Origin: Hymenobacter sp. DG01
Lineage (GTDB): Bacteria > Bacteroidota > Bacteroidia > Cytophagales > Hymenobacteraceae
Length of the DNA: 64,000 nucleotides
Assembly (NCBI RefSeq): GCF_006352025.1
Contig: NZ_CP040936.1
Coordinates: 1,736,001-1,800,000, forward strand
Direction: 5' to 3'
The translations under genes were made by a program, and so were the position numbers. Every line of letters starts with the position of its first letter. Positions within the stretch are counted from its first letter, which is position 1. Below, piece after piece: positions 16,570 through 25,999 of the stretch. Below the pieces are notes generated by a model, which saw only the letters and a program-made list of their open reading frames with translations, was not told the DNA's origin and did no database searches.

Positions 16570-17481
16570 ATGAGTACCCCTTCTTTCGATTATCTCGACC
16601 GGCTGGAAGCCGAAGCCATCCACATCCTGCGGGAAGTGGCCGGCCAGTTTGAGCGCCCAGCCCTACTCTTCTCGGGCGGCAAAGACTCCATCGTGCTGAC
16701 CCGCCTCGCGGAAAAGGCCTTCCGGCCCGGCCGCTTCCCGTTTCCCCTGGTGCACGTCGATACCGGCCACAACTTCTCCGAGGTACTGGCCTACCGCGAC
16801 CAGCTAGCTGAAAACCTGGGCGAAAAGCTGATCGTGCGCCAAGTGGAAGATACCATCAAGCGGCAGCGCCTGCGCGAGCCGGGCGGCAAGTTTCCCAGCC
16901 GCAATCCCCTGCAAACCTATACGCTGCTGGAGGTCATTGAGGAGTTTGAGTTCGATGCCTGCATCGGCGGGGCTCGCCGCGACGAGGAAAAGGCCCGGGC
17001 TAAGGAGCGCATTTTCTCCGTCCGCGACGAGTTTGGGCAGTGGGACCCTAAGCGCCAGCGCCCCGAGCTCTGGAACATCTACAACGGCCGCATCCAGAAG
17101 GGCGAAAACGTGCGCGTGTTCCCCATTTCCAACTGGACGGAGCTGGACGTGTGGCGCTATATCCAGCGCGAGAACATTGCCCTGCCCGACATCTACTTCG
17201 GTCATGAGCGCCGTTGCGTGGTGCTACCTACCGGCCAGCTACTAGGCCTTTCGGAGCACTTGCGCCTGGATAAGGACGATGAAATCGTGACCCGGCAGGT
17301 GCGCTTCCGCACCGTCGGCGACTCTACATGCACGGCCGCCGTGGAAAGCGACGCCGCCACCGTGGAAGACATCATCCAGGACCTGCTGCTGGCCAAAGTA
17401 AGCGAGCGGGGCGCTACCCGCCTCGACGACAACATCTCGGAAGCCGGCATGGAAGACCGCAAACGCAACGGGTATTTCTAG
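16570..17481 (+). CDS. cysD: Sulfate adenylyltransferase small subunit
   Basis: Catalytic subunit of ATP sulfurylase, which forms APS from sulfate and ATP with CysN. PP-loop motif LLFSGGKDSIV (near residue 33), GGARRDEEKARAKERIFS, and the C-terminal RYRT-type segment QVRFRTVGDSTCTAAV. 303 aa matches the E. coli protein. It follows cysH by 81 bp and precedes cysN. Confidence 0.95.
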   Translation: MSTPSFDYLDRLEAEAIHILREVAGQFERPALLFSGGKDSIVLTRLAEKAFRPGRFPFPLVHVDTGHNFSEVLAYRDQLAENLGEKLIVRQVEDTIKRQRLREPGGKFPSRNPLQTYTLLEVIEEFEFDACIGGARRDEEKARAKERIFSVRDEFGQWDPKRQRPELWNIYNGRIQKGENVRVFPISNWTELDVWRYIQRENIALPDIYFGHERRCVVLPTGQLLGLSEHLRLDKDDEIVTRQVRFRTVGDSTCTAAVESDAATVEDIIQDLLLAKVSERGATRLDDNISEAGMEDRKRNGYF

Positions 17482-17484
17482 TGG

Positions 17485-17597
17485 GGTGATGAGGTGATGA
17501 AGTAATGAGGTGAAAAGAATGGTCCTGCAATGGCTTCCTCCCTCTACTCCATCATCCCACAACACATTTCACCTCATCACCTTTCACCTCATCACCA
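17485..17597. repeat. Inverted word repeat between cysD and cysN
   Basis: Arms: 17485-17516 (GGTGATGAGGTGATGAAGTA...) and 17567-17597 (TTTCACCTCATCACC, repeated twice). They belong to the same word family as 1550-1577. They lie within the operon and could form a long RNA hairpin before the cysN start. Confidence 0.65.
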
Positions 17598-17599
17598 AC

Positions 17600-18886
17600 A
17601 TGGACTTACTTCGATTTATCACCTGCGGCAGCGTCGATGACGGCAAAAGCACCCTGATTGGGCGGCTACTCTACGACTCCGAATCGGTGTCGCTGGACGT
17701 GCTGGCGGCCCTGGAAAAGCGGCAGGCCTCTAATGGCACCGTGGATTTGGCTTTGCTGACGGATGGCTTGCGGGCTGAGCGCGAGCAGGGCATCACCATT
17801 GATGTCGCCTACAAGTATTTCACTACCCCCCGCCGCAAGTTCATCATTACCGATGCGCCGGGCCACGTGCAGTACACCCGTAACATGGTAACCGGCGCCA
17901 GCAACGCCGACCTGGCCATTGTGTTGGTAGATGCGCGCCAGGGCGTGATTGAGCAAACCCGCCGCCATACGCTCATTGCCGCCCTGCTGGGCATCCGGCA
18001 CTTTGTGCTGGCCGTGAACAAGATGGATCTGGTAGGCTACGACGAAGCCGTGTTCGCCAAGATTGCCACCGACTACGCCGAGCTGACCAACCACTTCAAC
18101 CTGCCCGCAGCCACGGCTATTCCGCTCAGCGCCCTCAACGGCGACAACGTGGTGAAGAAGTCGGTGCTCCTACCCTGGTACACTGGCCCGAGCCTGCTGG
18201 AGCACCTGGAAAGCGTGCCCGGCGCTTCGGAAACGGCCGCGCCGGGTCGCTTCCAGGTCCAGTACGTCATCCGGCCCCAAACCGCCGAGCTGCCCGATTA
18301 CCGTGGCTACGCCGGCCAGATCCAGAGCGGCCAGTACCGCCGCGGCGACCGGGTAACGGTGCTACCCTCCGGCCTGCAGTCGGAAATCGAAGCCATTGAA
18401 GTAAACCAGCAGGAAGTTGATGCGGCCTCCGCGCCCCAGGCCGTGGTGTTGCGCCTGCGCGACGACGTGGACGTGAGCCGCGGCGACTCCATTGTGCCGC
18501 TGGCCGAGGCCCCTACCCTCACCCGCGAGCTGGAAGCTACCCTTTGCTGGATGAGCGAGCAGCCCCTGTGGCCCGGCCGTAAGCTGCTGGTGCAGCATCA
18601 TTCCGCGCTGGTGAAAGCGGCCATTCCGGCCATCCTCTATAAGGTGAACGTGCACACCTTCGCCCGCGCCGCCGCCGATTCGGCCCAGCTCAACGACATC
18701 GTGCGGGTGCGCCTGAAAACGGCCCTCCCCCTGGCCGTGGACACCTACCTGGAAAACCGCGCCTCCGGTTCCTTTATCCTCGTCGATGAGCTGACCGGCG
18801 ACACCGTGGCGGCCGGCCTCGTGGAAGCCGCCGACTCCGAGTACTTCACCCTGCCCGTCGGTCCGCCGGTGGCCTATTCTATTTAG
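17600..18886 (+). CDS. cysN: Sulfate adenylyltransferase large subunit (GTPase)
   Basis: GTPase subunit that drives APS synthesis by CysD. P-loop GSVDDGKST (residues 9-17), DAPGHVQYTRNM G3 region, NKMD G4 motif, then EF-Tu-like beta-barrel domains 2 and 3. The 428-aa length means it is CysN alone, without the APS kinase (CysC) domain found in NodQ-type fusions. ATG 17600 is chosen because the upstream frame reads through the repeat and is not protein-like. Confidence 0.95.
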   Translation: MDLLRFITCGSVDDGKSTLIGRLLYDSESVSLDVLAALEKRQASNGTVDLALLTDGLRAEREQGITIDVAYKYFTTPRRKFIITDAPGHVQYTRNMVTGASNADLAIVLVDARQGVIEQTRRHTLIAALLGIRHFVLAVNKMDLVGYDEAVFAKIATDYAELTNHFNLPAATAIPLSALNGDNVVKKSVLLPWYTGPSLLEHLESVPGASETAAPGRFQVQYVIRPQTAELPDYRGYAGQIQSGQYRRGDRVTVLPSGLQSEIEAIEVNQQEVDAASAPQAVVLRLRDDVDVSRGDSIVPLAEAPTLTRELEATLCWMSEQPLWPGRKLLVQHHSALVKAAIPAILYKVNVHTFARAAADSAQLNDIVRVRLKTALPLAVDTYLENRASGSFILVDELTGDTVAAGLVEAADSEYFTLPVGPPVAYSI

Positions 18887-19000
18887 AAATCTGAGTCTGG
18901 GGGCACACGGGTACCTGCTCATCAAATAGAACGTCATGTCTAGACTAGCTCGACATGACCGGCAGTTTTCCCAGCTCTCACCTCACTTCTCCCTACCCCC

Positions 19001-19804
19001 ATGTCCACAACCAAACTACCACGCCTGACGGTACTCGGGGCCGGGCCCGGCGACCCGGAGCTGCTCACGCTCAAAGGGGCTCGGGTGCTGGCCGAAGCCG
19101 ACGTGATTCTCTACGATGCCCTGACCAACCACGCCCTGCTCCAGCACGCACGCCCTGCGGCTGTAAGCGTGCCCGTGGGCAAGCGCCGCGGTATGCGCAG
19201 CCACTCGCAGGACGAAATCAACGCCCTGATTGTGGAGTACGCCCACCGCTACGGCCACGTGGTGCGCCTGAAAGGTGGCGACCCATTTGTGTTCGGGCGG
19301 GGCCGAGAGGAAATGCTCTTCGCCGAAGCCCACGGCCTAGCCACCGACTACGTGCCGGGCATTAGCAGCGCGGTAGCGGCGGCGGGCAGCGCGGGTATTC
19401 CGGTTACGCACCGCGGCCTGAGCGAAGGATTTCGAGTGATTACGGCCACTACGGCTACCGGCGAGTTGTCGGGCAGTGTGGCCGAGGCCGCTCAGTCGCG
19501 CGCTACTACTGTGATACTCATGGGCCTGGGCGAGCTGGAAAATATCGTGGCTGTGTTCAGCCGTTGCGGGCAGACTGACACCCCGGCAGCCATCGTGCAG
19601 AACGGCACCCTACCCCAGGCGCGGGTGGTAACCGGTACGGTAGCCGAGCTGCCCGCCCGCGCCGCCGCGGCCGGTATCGGGACGCCGGCCATCATCATTA
19701 TTGGCGAGGTAGTTCGCCTGGCTACTCCGGCCAGTCTGGCGACTACGCTCCCGCCGGCGGCTTTCGCCGTGTTAACGCCACCCTCCTACGCAGAGGTGGC
19801 CTGA
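19001..19804 (+). CDS. cobA: Uroporphyrinogen-III C-methyltransferase
   Basis: SAM-dependent methylase making precorrin-2, the precursor of siroheme needed by sulfite reductase. Signature VLGAGPGDPELLTLKGARVL (near 10-29), GGDPFVFGRGREE and PGISSAVAAAGSAGIPVTHRG are diagnostic for the SUMT family. 267 aa. It stands alone here instead of fused to the CysG oxidase/chelatase; that domain lies later in the operon, fused to a transporter. Confidence 0.95.
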   Translation: MSTTKLPRLTVLGAGPGDPELLTLKGARVLAEADVILYDALTNHALLQHARPAAVSVPVGKRRGMRSHSQDEINALIVEYAHRYGHVVRLKGGDPFVFGRGREEMLFAEAHGLATDYVPGISSAVAAAGSAGIPVTHRGLSEGFRVITATTATGELSGSVAEAAQSRATTVILMGLGELENIVAVFSRCGQTDTPAAIVQNGTLPQARVVTGTVAELPARAAAAGIGTPAIIIIGEVVRLATPASLATTLPPAAFAVLTPPSYAEVA

Positions 19805-19848
19805 TTTATTTCTGCTCCGCTTTTCCACAGCCAATATCACTACCGCTC

Positions 19849-21705
19849 ATGTCTTCCCCCACTCTTCCCATCGGCCTTGATGAAGCCACGCTGCAGCAGC
19901 TGACGGCCGGCCTCACCGACCGCCAACTGCTTTGGCTGAGTGGCTACCTCTACGGTCGGGCTGGCTCGGACGCTGCTCCGGAAGCCGCTATTCCGGCAGC
20001 GGCAACCGCCCCGATTGCCACGTCCGTAGCTCCCAGCCTCACCATTCTGTACGGCTCTCAAACCGGCAATAGCAAGAAGGCAGCGGGTATTGCGGCTGAA
20101 GCCGCCCGGCAGCGCGGCCTGGTAGCCACCGTGCGCGACATGAACGACTACCCCACCAAGGACCTCAAAACCGAGCAGCAGCTATTGGTGGTGGTGAGCA
20201 CCCAGGGCGAGGGCGACCCACCTATTGCGGCCGAGGAGCTGCACCAGTTCTTACTGAGCAACCGCGCCCCCAAGCTGCCCGACCTACGTTTCGCAGTGCT
20301 GGCTCTGGGTGATAAAAGCTACCTGCAGTTCTGCCAGACGGGTTTTGAGTTCGACCAGCGCCTGGCCGAGTTGGGTGCCAAACGCCTGCTGGAGCGCGTG
20401 GACTGCGACGTGGAGTTCGAAGCCGAAGCTCGCCGCTGGGCCGGGCAAGTGCTGGGGCTGATTGCCGCTGCTACTTTGCCTGCAGTAACTCCTGCGCCGG
20501 TAGCCGCCAGCGTGGTGTCAGCCCAGGTTAAGCCGGTGGCGCTGACAGCTCTTGTGGGTGGCGCGGAAGTGGAGTTGGAGGAACGGGTGGAATACAGCAG
20601 CCGTAACCCCTTTGAGGCTGAGCTGCTGGAGAAAATTCAGCTCAACGGCCGTGGCTCTACCAAGGAAACCTACCATTTAGAGTTTTCCCTGGCCGACTCG
20701 GGCATCCAATACGAAGCTGGCGACGCCCTGATGGTGCAGCCCCGCAACCGCCCCGGTTTAGTGCAGGAAGTGCTGGACGCTGCCCGCCTGGCCGCCGCGG
20801 ACCCCGTGCGCCTCGAAGCCGAGGAACTAGACCTGAGCACGGCCCTGACCGAGCGGCTGGAGCTGTCCGTCGTCACCCGCGACGTGCTGGAGCGCTACGC
20901 CGCCGTAGCCCCGCACCACCCCAAGCTGCGCGAAATTCTAGCCGACAAAGCTCAACTTCCTACCTACCTCTATGGCCGCGACGTAGCCGATTTGCTTCAG
21001 GAGTTTCCGGTGGAACTGTCGGGGCAGCAGTTGGCGGCGGTGCTGCGGCCTTTGCCGGCCCGGGCTTATTCTATTGCCTCTTCCCTGTTGGCTCACCCCG
21101 AGGAAGTACACCTGACTGTGGGGGCAGTGCGCTACCAAGCCAACGGCCGCGCCAAGCACGGTGCCTGCTCCAGCTTCCAGGCTGACCACCTACACATCGG
21201 CGACGCGGCCCGGGTGTGGGTGGACCGCAACGAGTACTTCAAGCTCCCCCAGGACCCGAGCACCGACATCATCATGGTAGGCGCGGGCACCGGCGTGGCA
21301 CCCTTCCGGGCCTTCGTGGAGGAGCGGGCCGAAACCGGCGCTACCGGCCAGAACTGGCTGGTGTTCGGCAACCCCCACTTCACCACCGACTTCCTCTACC
21401 AAACCGAGTGGCTGCAACACCTCAAGCGCGGCACCCTCCACCAGCTCGACGTGGCCTTCTCCCGCGACCAGGAAGAGAAAATATACATCCAGCACCGCCT
21501 GCTCCAGCAAAGCCGCCGCCTCTACGCCCAGCTTGAAAACGGGGCCCACTTCTACGTCTGCGGCGACAAAAACCGCATGGCCGCCGACGTACAGCGCGCC
21601 CTGCTCACCGTCATTGCTCAGGAAAGCGGCCAGGGCGATGCCTACGCCGCCGACTACCTCAAGCAGCTCCGCAAATCGCGCCGCTACCTCGAGGACGTGT
21701 ACTGA
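19849..21705 (+). CDS. cysJ: Sulfite reductase flavoprotein (CysJ-like)
   Basis: NADPH-dependent diflavin reductase that feeds electrons to CysI. Flavodoxin domain with ILYGSQTGNSKKAA (near residue 65), then the FAD-binding domain with RAYSIASS and the NADPH site VGAGTGVAPFRAF, ending in the aromatic EDVY. The N-terminus (GLTDRQLLWLSGYLYG) also matches CysJ. 618 aa. An Ala/Pro-rich linker (about residues 205-235) joins the flavodoxin and FAD parts. Confidence 0.93.
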   Translation: MSSPTLPIGLDEATLQQLTAGLTDRQLLWLSGYLYGRAGSDAAPEAAIPAAATAPIATSVAPSLTILYGSQTGNSKKAAGIAAEAARQRGLVATVRDMNDYPTKDLKTEQQLLVVVSTQGEGDPPIAAEELHQFLLSNRAPKLPDLRFAVLALGDKSYLQFCQTGFEFDQRLAELGAKRLLERVDCDVEFEAEARRWAGQVLGLIAAATLPAVTPAPVAASVVSAQVKPVALTALVGGAEVELEERVEYSSRNPFEAELLEKIQLNGRGSTKETYHLEFSLADSGIQYEAGDALMVQPRNRPGLVQEVLDAARLAAADPVRLEAEELDLSTALTERLELSVVTRDVLERYAAVAPHHPKLREILADKAQLPTYLYGRDVADLLQEFPVELSGQQLAAVLRPLPARAYSIASSLLAHPEEVHLTVGAVRYQANGRAKHGACSSFQADHLHIGDAARVWVDRNEYFKLPQDPSTDIIMVGAGTGVAPFRAFVEERAETGATGQNWLVFGNPHFTTDFLYQTEWLQHLKRGTLHQLDVAFSRDQEEKIYIQHRLLQQSRRLYAQLENGAHFYVCGDKNRMAADVQRALLTVIAQESGQGDAYAADYLKQLRKSRRYLEDVY

Positions 21706-21734
21706 CCTGTCCAACTCGCACTGAATGCTAGAGC

Positions 21735-21960
21735 TAAAGCCTAGCTCCCCTCCTCAGCTGAGGAGGGGTTGGGGGTGGTTGATCAGCGCGTCTGAACATC
21801 CTAGTAGCTCTAGACACCGCCCTACCCCCTAACGTTTTCTCCAAGGAAAGGGATACTAGTTCTAGACACTGCCCTACCCCATCAACCACCCTCAACTCCT
21901 TCCCATCTGAGGAGGGGAGCTTAACTCTAACTTTTCCTACCTCTCCTCCCAATCTGATGA
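21735..21960. repeat. REP-like palindromes after cysJ
   Basis: Two copies of an inverted element. One at about 21741-21785 has the palindrome CCCCTCCTCAGCTGAGGAGG followed by GGTTGGGGGTGGTTGA; the inverse, partial copy is at 21886-21928. Between them GTAGCTCTAGACACCGCCCT and TAGTTCTAGACACTGCCCTA form a near-direct repeat. The rest of the 420-bp spacer to 22125 shows no gene. Confidence 0.75.
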
Positions 21961-22125
21961 TGTTCCTTCTGCCAAGACGATGTTGTAGCTGGTAACTGCT
22001 GCCGCGCGGCCTGACGCGGGTGCCCCCGTTTTTGTGCCTTTTGCGGCCTTTACCTGAGTAGGCTCTTTCCAAGCGCAGACCTGCTCCCTACCCCTCCTTC
22101 TTTCCAGAACCTCATCTGATTTGTC

Positions 22126-25053
22126 ATGAAGCATTCCTACGCTTCTCTTCTGCTGCCGGCTGTATTGCTGGCTAGCACTACTTCCCTGCACGCCCAAGAA
22201 GCGTTAATTTCCGTGAGCGGTACCGTTCGGGAGAAAGGCACCCAGGAGCCATTACCGGGCGTGAGTATTAGCGTGAAAGGCGGCTCGGCGGGCACGCTCA
22301 GCGACGGTAACGGGCAGTTCGCCCTCAAGGCTAAGCTGCGCTTTCCGTTTACGCTGGTATTTAACATTCTCGGCTACGAGGCCCGGGAGCTGGAAATTGC
22401 CAGTGGCAGCCAGCCCATTGCCATGCAGCTGGAATCGAAGGCGGTGGCGATGAACGAGGTGGTGGTGTCGGCCTCGCGGGTGGAGGAGAGCCGGCTGAAG
22501 TCGCCGGTGGCCATTGAGAAGCTGGACATCCGGGCCATCAAGGAAACGCCCGCGCCCAGCTTCTACGACGCCCTGGAAAACGTGAAGGGTGTGCAGATGA
22601 CTACCTCCTCGCTTACCTTCAAAGTACCCAATACCCGCGGCTTCAACATCCCGAACAACTTCCGCTTTATGCAGCTGGTGGATGGCGTGGACATGCAGGC
22701 CGCTACCCTTGGCGTCCCGCTGGGCAACGCCATTGGGCCCACCGAGCTGGATATTGCCAGCGTGGAGATTACGCCCGGAGCGGCCTCGGCCCTCTACGGC
22801 ATGAATGCCATCAACGGCATGGCCAACCTCACCACCAAGAGCCCCTTCAGCTACCAGGGCTTGAGCGTGTATCAGAAGGTAGGCGTGAACCACGTCGATG
22901 GGAAGGACCGGGACCCAAGTGTGCTCACCGAAACAGCCGTGCGCTGGGCGCAGGCGTTGGGCAGCTCGCAGCGCTGGGCCTACAAAGTAAACCTGAGCTA
23001 CCTGCGCGGCACCGACTGGCTGGCCAACACCCAAACGGACCAGAACCCGCAGAACCTAAGCTCGGCTAACCCACGCTTTCCAGAGTTGAGCGGGGCCGAC
23101 AACCCGGCCGCCGACCTCTGGAACCGCTACGGCGACGACAACGCCGGCAACGTGTCCATCCCGATTACCTACAAGGGCCGCACCGAAACCTTTAACATCC
23201 GGCGCACCGGTTACTACGAACGGGACCTCACCAACCCCATCGTGCGCAACATCAAGGCCGATGCCAGCCTGCACTACAAGCTCACGGATAAGCTGGAGCT
23301 GAGCTACGGCTACCGGTTTGGACTCATGGATGGCGTATTTCAGCGCGGCAACAAGATTCAGCTGGATGGCGTGACGGTGCAGAACCACAAGCTGGAGCTG
23401 CGCGGCCAGAACTTCACGGCCCGCGGCTATATGCTGGCAGAAAACACCGGCAACTCCTACAACCTCAACCCCTTGGCCCTGAACCTGGACCTGCAAAACG
23501 GCGCTACCGCCCTTTCGCCGGCCAGTGCCACCGTGCGCAACAGCTGGGGCGACAAGTTTCAGCAAAGCCTGCAAGCCCAGGTAAACCAGGGCGTGGACCT
23601 GGCCACAGCCATGCAGCAGGCCCGCGCCGCCGCCGATGCCGGCCGCGCCGTACCCGGCACTCAGGCTTTCGACGCCCTCAAAAACCAGATTGTGTACACC
23701 AACAACTGGGACAGCGGCGTGAACGTGAAGGGTGCCCCCATTCCGGGCGGGGCCGCGCTTACCCAGCGCAGCCGCACCTACCACGCCGACGTGCTCTGGA
23801 ACCTGGGCGAGCGGGTGAAGTTTGCCGACGTGGTGGTGGGGGCCGATACTCGCCTCTACGAGGTACTACCCGACGGCAACAACTTCGTGGATTTCGGCCG
23901 GCCGCTCGACCAGCGCACCCAGCCTGGTGGCAACAACCAGTACTACAAGAAAATCGGAGGCTTCGGGCAGGCCACCAAGCTGCTGCTCCAGGACCGCCTG
24001 AAGCTTACCGCCTCCCTCCGACTCGACTACAACCCTGAGTTTGACCCCAAGCTGAACCCGCGGGTAGCGGCCGTGTACACCCTGGCGGCCCGGCACAACT
24101 TTCGCGCATCCTACCAGAACGGCTGGCGCTTCCCGTCCCTGTTCGAGGCCCTGTCCTTCGTGAACAACGGCAACGTGCGCCGGGTAGGTGGCCTAGCCCG
24201 CGTGAACGAAGGCCTGAATTACCTCGACAACTCCTACACGCTGGCTTCCATTTCTACCTTCAACGCAGCCGTGAATGCCTACGTGTCGGCTAACGGTGGT
24301 ACCGCGGCCCAGGCAGCGGTGCGGCCGGAAATTCGGGGGTTGCTGCAAGTCGGCAACCTGCCCACCGAGCAGCCGGAGCAAATTAACGCCTACGAGGTAG
24401 GCTACCGCAGCGTGCTGCTGGATAACCGCTTGTCCGTTGATGCCGATGCCTACTACAACATTTACTCCGGCTTCCTGGGCCAGGTGGAAGTAAGCGTACC
24501 CAAGAACGCCAGCGGCCAGCAGGTACCGGTAGGCTCTGATGATGCCGTGCTGGCCGCGCTCAACAGCAACCGCTCGGCCCGCCAGGACCGCTACCGCGTG
24601 TACACCAACGCCCGCAACAACTACCACAGCTATGGCTCTACGCTGGGCCTGACTTACAACTTCTATCAGAAGTTCACGGTAGGCGGCAACGTCAACTACA
24701 ACGCCCTATCCGACAACAAGGAGGCCGACATCTTCGTGACCGGGTTCAACACCCCGCATTGGGTAACCAACGTGAACTTCGGCAACCGCGAAATCGTGCG
24801 CAACGTGGGCTTCAACGTGGTATGGCGCCACCAGAGCACGTTCTACTGGGAAAGCCCCCTGGCCAATGGCCGCGTGCCTGCCTACCAAACCGTGGATGCC
24901 CAAGTGAACGTGCGCGTGCCCAGCCTGAAGTCGACTATCAAAGTGGGCGGCGCCAACCTCTTCAACAACCGCTACTTCCAGTACGCCGCTGGCCCCACTA
25001 TCGGGGGGCTGTACTACGTGGCGTTGACCTTCGACAACACGGTGCTCCGCTAA
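22126..25053 (+). CDS. TonB-dependent outer membrane receptor
   Basis: 975-aa outer membrane receptor. Signal peptide (residues 1 to about 23, cleavage near LHAQ), carboxypeptidase-like regulatory domain (about 28-105, SGTVREKGTQEPLPGVSISV), plug domain (ALENVKGVQMTT, then LVDGVDMQA and ITPGAASALYGMNAINGM), then a beta-barrel rich in aromatic/Asn strands. It imports a substrate using the TonB complex. No SusD partner is present. It is in the SAM-controlled sulfur operon, so a sulfur-containing ligand is a reasonable guess, but nothing in the sequence proves it. Both sides are bordered by the same palindromic repeats. Confidence 0.93.
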   Translation: MKHSYASLLLPAVLLASTTSLHAQEALISVSGTVREKGTQEPLPGVSISVKGGSAGTLSDGNGQFALKAKLRFPFTLVFNILGYEARELEIASGSQPIAMQLESKAVAMNEVVVSASRVEESRLKSPVAIEKLDIRAIKETPAPSFYDALENVKGVQMTTSSLTFKVPNTRGFNIPNNFRFMQLVDGVDMQAATLGVPLGNAIGPTELDIASVEITPGAASALYGMNAINGMANLTTKSPFSYQGLSVYQKVGVNHVDGKDRDPSVLTETAVRWAQALGSSQRWAYKVNLSYLRGTDWLANTQTDQNPQNLSSANPRFPELSGADNPAADLWNRYGDDNAGNVSIPITYKGRTETFNIRRTGYYERDLTNPIVRNIKADASLHYKLTDKLELSYGYRFGLMDGVFQRGNKIQLDGVTVQNHKLELRGQNFTARGYMLAENTGNSYNLNPLALNLDLQNGATALSPASATVRNSWGDKFQQSLQAQVNQGVDLATAMQQARAAADAGRAVPGTQAFDALKNQIVYTNNWDSGVNVKGAPIPGGAALTQRSRTYHADVLWNLGERVKFADVVVGADTRLYEVLPDGNNFVDFGRPLDQRTQPGGNNQYYKKIGGFGQATKLLLQDRLKLTASLRLDYNPEFDPKLNPRVAAVYTLAARHNFRASYQNGWRFPSLFEALSFVNNGNVRRVGGLARVNEGLNYLDNSYTLASISTFNAAVNAYVSANGGTAAQAAVRPEIRGLLQVGNLPTEQPEQINAYEVGYRSVLLDNRLSVDADAYYNIYSGFLGQVEVSVPKNASGQQVPVGSDDAVLAALNSNRSARQDRYRVYTNARNNYHSYGSTLGLTYNFYQKFTVGGNVNYNALSDNKEADIFVTGFNTPHWVTNVNFGNREIVRNVGFNVVWRHQSTFYWESPLANGRVPAYQTVDAQVNVRVPSLKSTIKVGGANLFNNRYFQYAAGPTIGGLYYVALTFDNTVLR

Positions 25054-25067
25054 AATTAAAGCTAGAA

Positions 25068-25197
25068 AGCTAGCTCCCCTCCTCAGATGAGGAGGGGCTG
25101 GGGGTGGTTGACCGGAGTGTTGAACGAATACTAGCTCTAGTTTCTAATTCTAACCTTTCAACCTACCCCAACCCCTCCTCAGATGAGGAGGGGGAGC
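25068..25197. repeat. REP-like palindrome pair after the receptor gene
   Basis: Two inverted copies of the element seen at 21741: 25074-25107 (CCCCTCCTCAGATGAGGAGG followed by GGCTGGGGGTGGTTGA) and 25161-25197 in the opposite orientation, making a long stem across the 168-bp spacer. Confidence 0.8.
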
Positions 25198-25221
25198 TAG
25201 TGCCAAAAACGCTTCTTTGTT

Positions 25222-25995
25222 ATGAAACGGCTGCTTTCCTCCCTTGGCTTCCTACTGCTCCTGAGCCAGCATGCAACGGCCCAGAAGCAGTACGTGCGCG
25301 AGCAGCAAACCTGGCTGGGCGTGTTCAACCAAACCCGCTTCTCGAACCGCTGGGGCACCTGGACCGATCTGCACCTGCGCCTCCACGACCACTACGTGCA
25401 GGACCTGTTCCAGACCGTGGCGCGGGTAGGCCTGACCTACTACCTCACCGACGACGTGCGCCTGACCGGGGGCTATGCCTACGTACATCACTTCCCCGAC
25501 GGTGCCCGCACCATCGGGCAGCCGGAGCACCGGCCCTGGCAGCAGGTGCAGTGGTTTACCAAGTTCCCGAAGGCCCGCCTCATGCAGTGGGTGCGGCTGG
25601 AAGAGCGGTTCCGGCGCACCATCCAAAGCAACGAGCGCACCGACGAGTTCAACTTCAACTACCGCACCCGCTACAACGCGGCGCTGTTTCTGCCCCTGAC
25701 CAAAAAAGGCTTTGCCCCCGGCGGTGTGCAGTTTCTGCTCAACAACGAGGTGATGATGAATTTCGGCAAGGAGATTCGCCTCAACTACTTCGACCAGAAC
25801 CGACTGTTTGCTGGCCTGGTGTATCAGCTCAACCCGCACGCTCAGCTGCACGGGGGCTACATGCACCTGTTTCAGCAGTTGCCGACGGGTAGCACCTACC
25901 GCAATCAGCACACCATCCGGGTGTTTTACTTCCACAATTTCGATCTGAGGCCGACCCCGCCGCCGGTTCCGCCTACCCCCACTACTGCCCCCTAA
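25222..25995 (+). CDS. DUF2490 outer membrane protein
   Basis: 257 aa with signal peptide (residues 1 to about 20, ATAQ). The body is rich in alternating aromatic/polar strands ending in an aromatic residue (IRVFYFHNFDL), as in beta-barrel outer membrane proteins, and matches DUF2490 (WLGVFNQTRFSNRWGTWTD at the start). A Pro/Thr-rich tail of about 18 residues follows the last strand. Function unknown. It ends 4 bp before the cysI start, so it is clearly part of the operon. Confidence 0.82.
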   Translation: MKRLLSSLGFLLLLSQHATAQKQYVREQQTWLGVFNQTRFSNRWGTWTDLHLRLHDHYVQDLFQTVARVGLTYYLTDDVRLTGGYAYVHHFPDGARTIGQPEHRPWQQVQWFTKFPKARLMQWVRLEERFRRTIQSNERTDEFNFNYRTRYNAALFLPLTKKGFAPGGVQFLLNNEVMMNFGKEIRLNYFDQNRLFAGLVYQLNPHAQLHGGYMHLFQQLPTGSTYRNQHTIRVFYFHNFDLRPTPPPVPPTPTTAP

Positions 25996-25999
25996 CCTC

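Noticed and set aside
16489..19000. Missing APS kinase as a broken pathway
   Set aside because: CysH has the cluster cysteines of APS-type reductases, so no APS kinase is needed.
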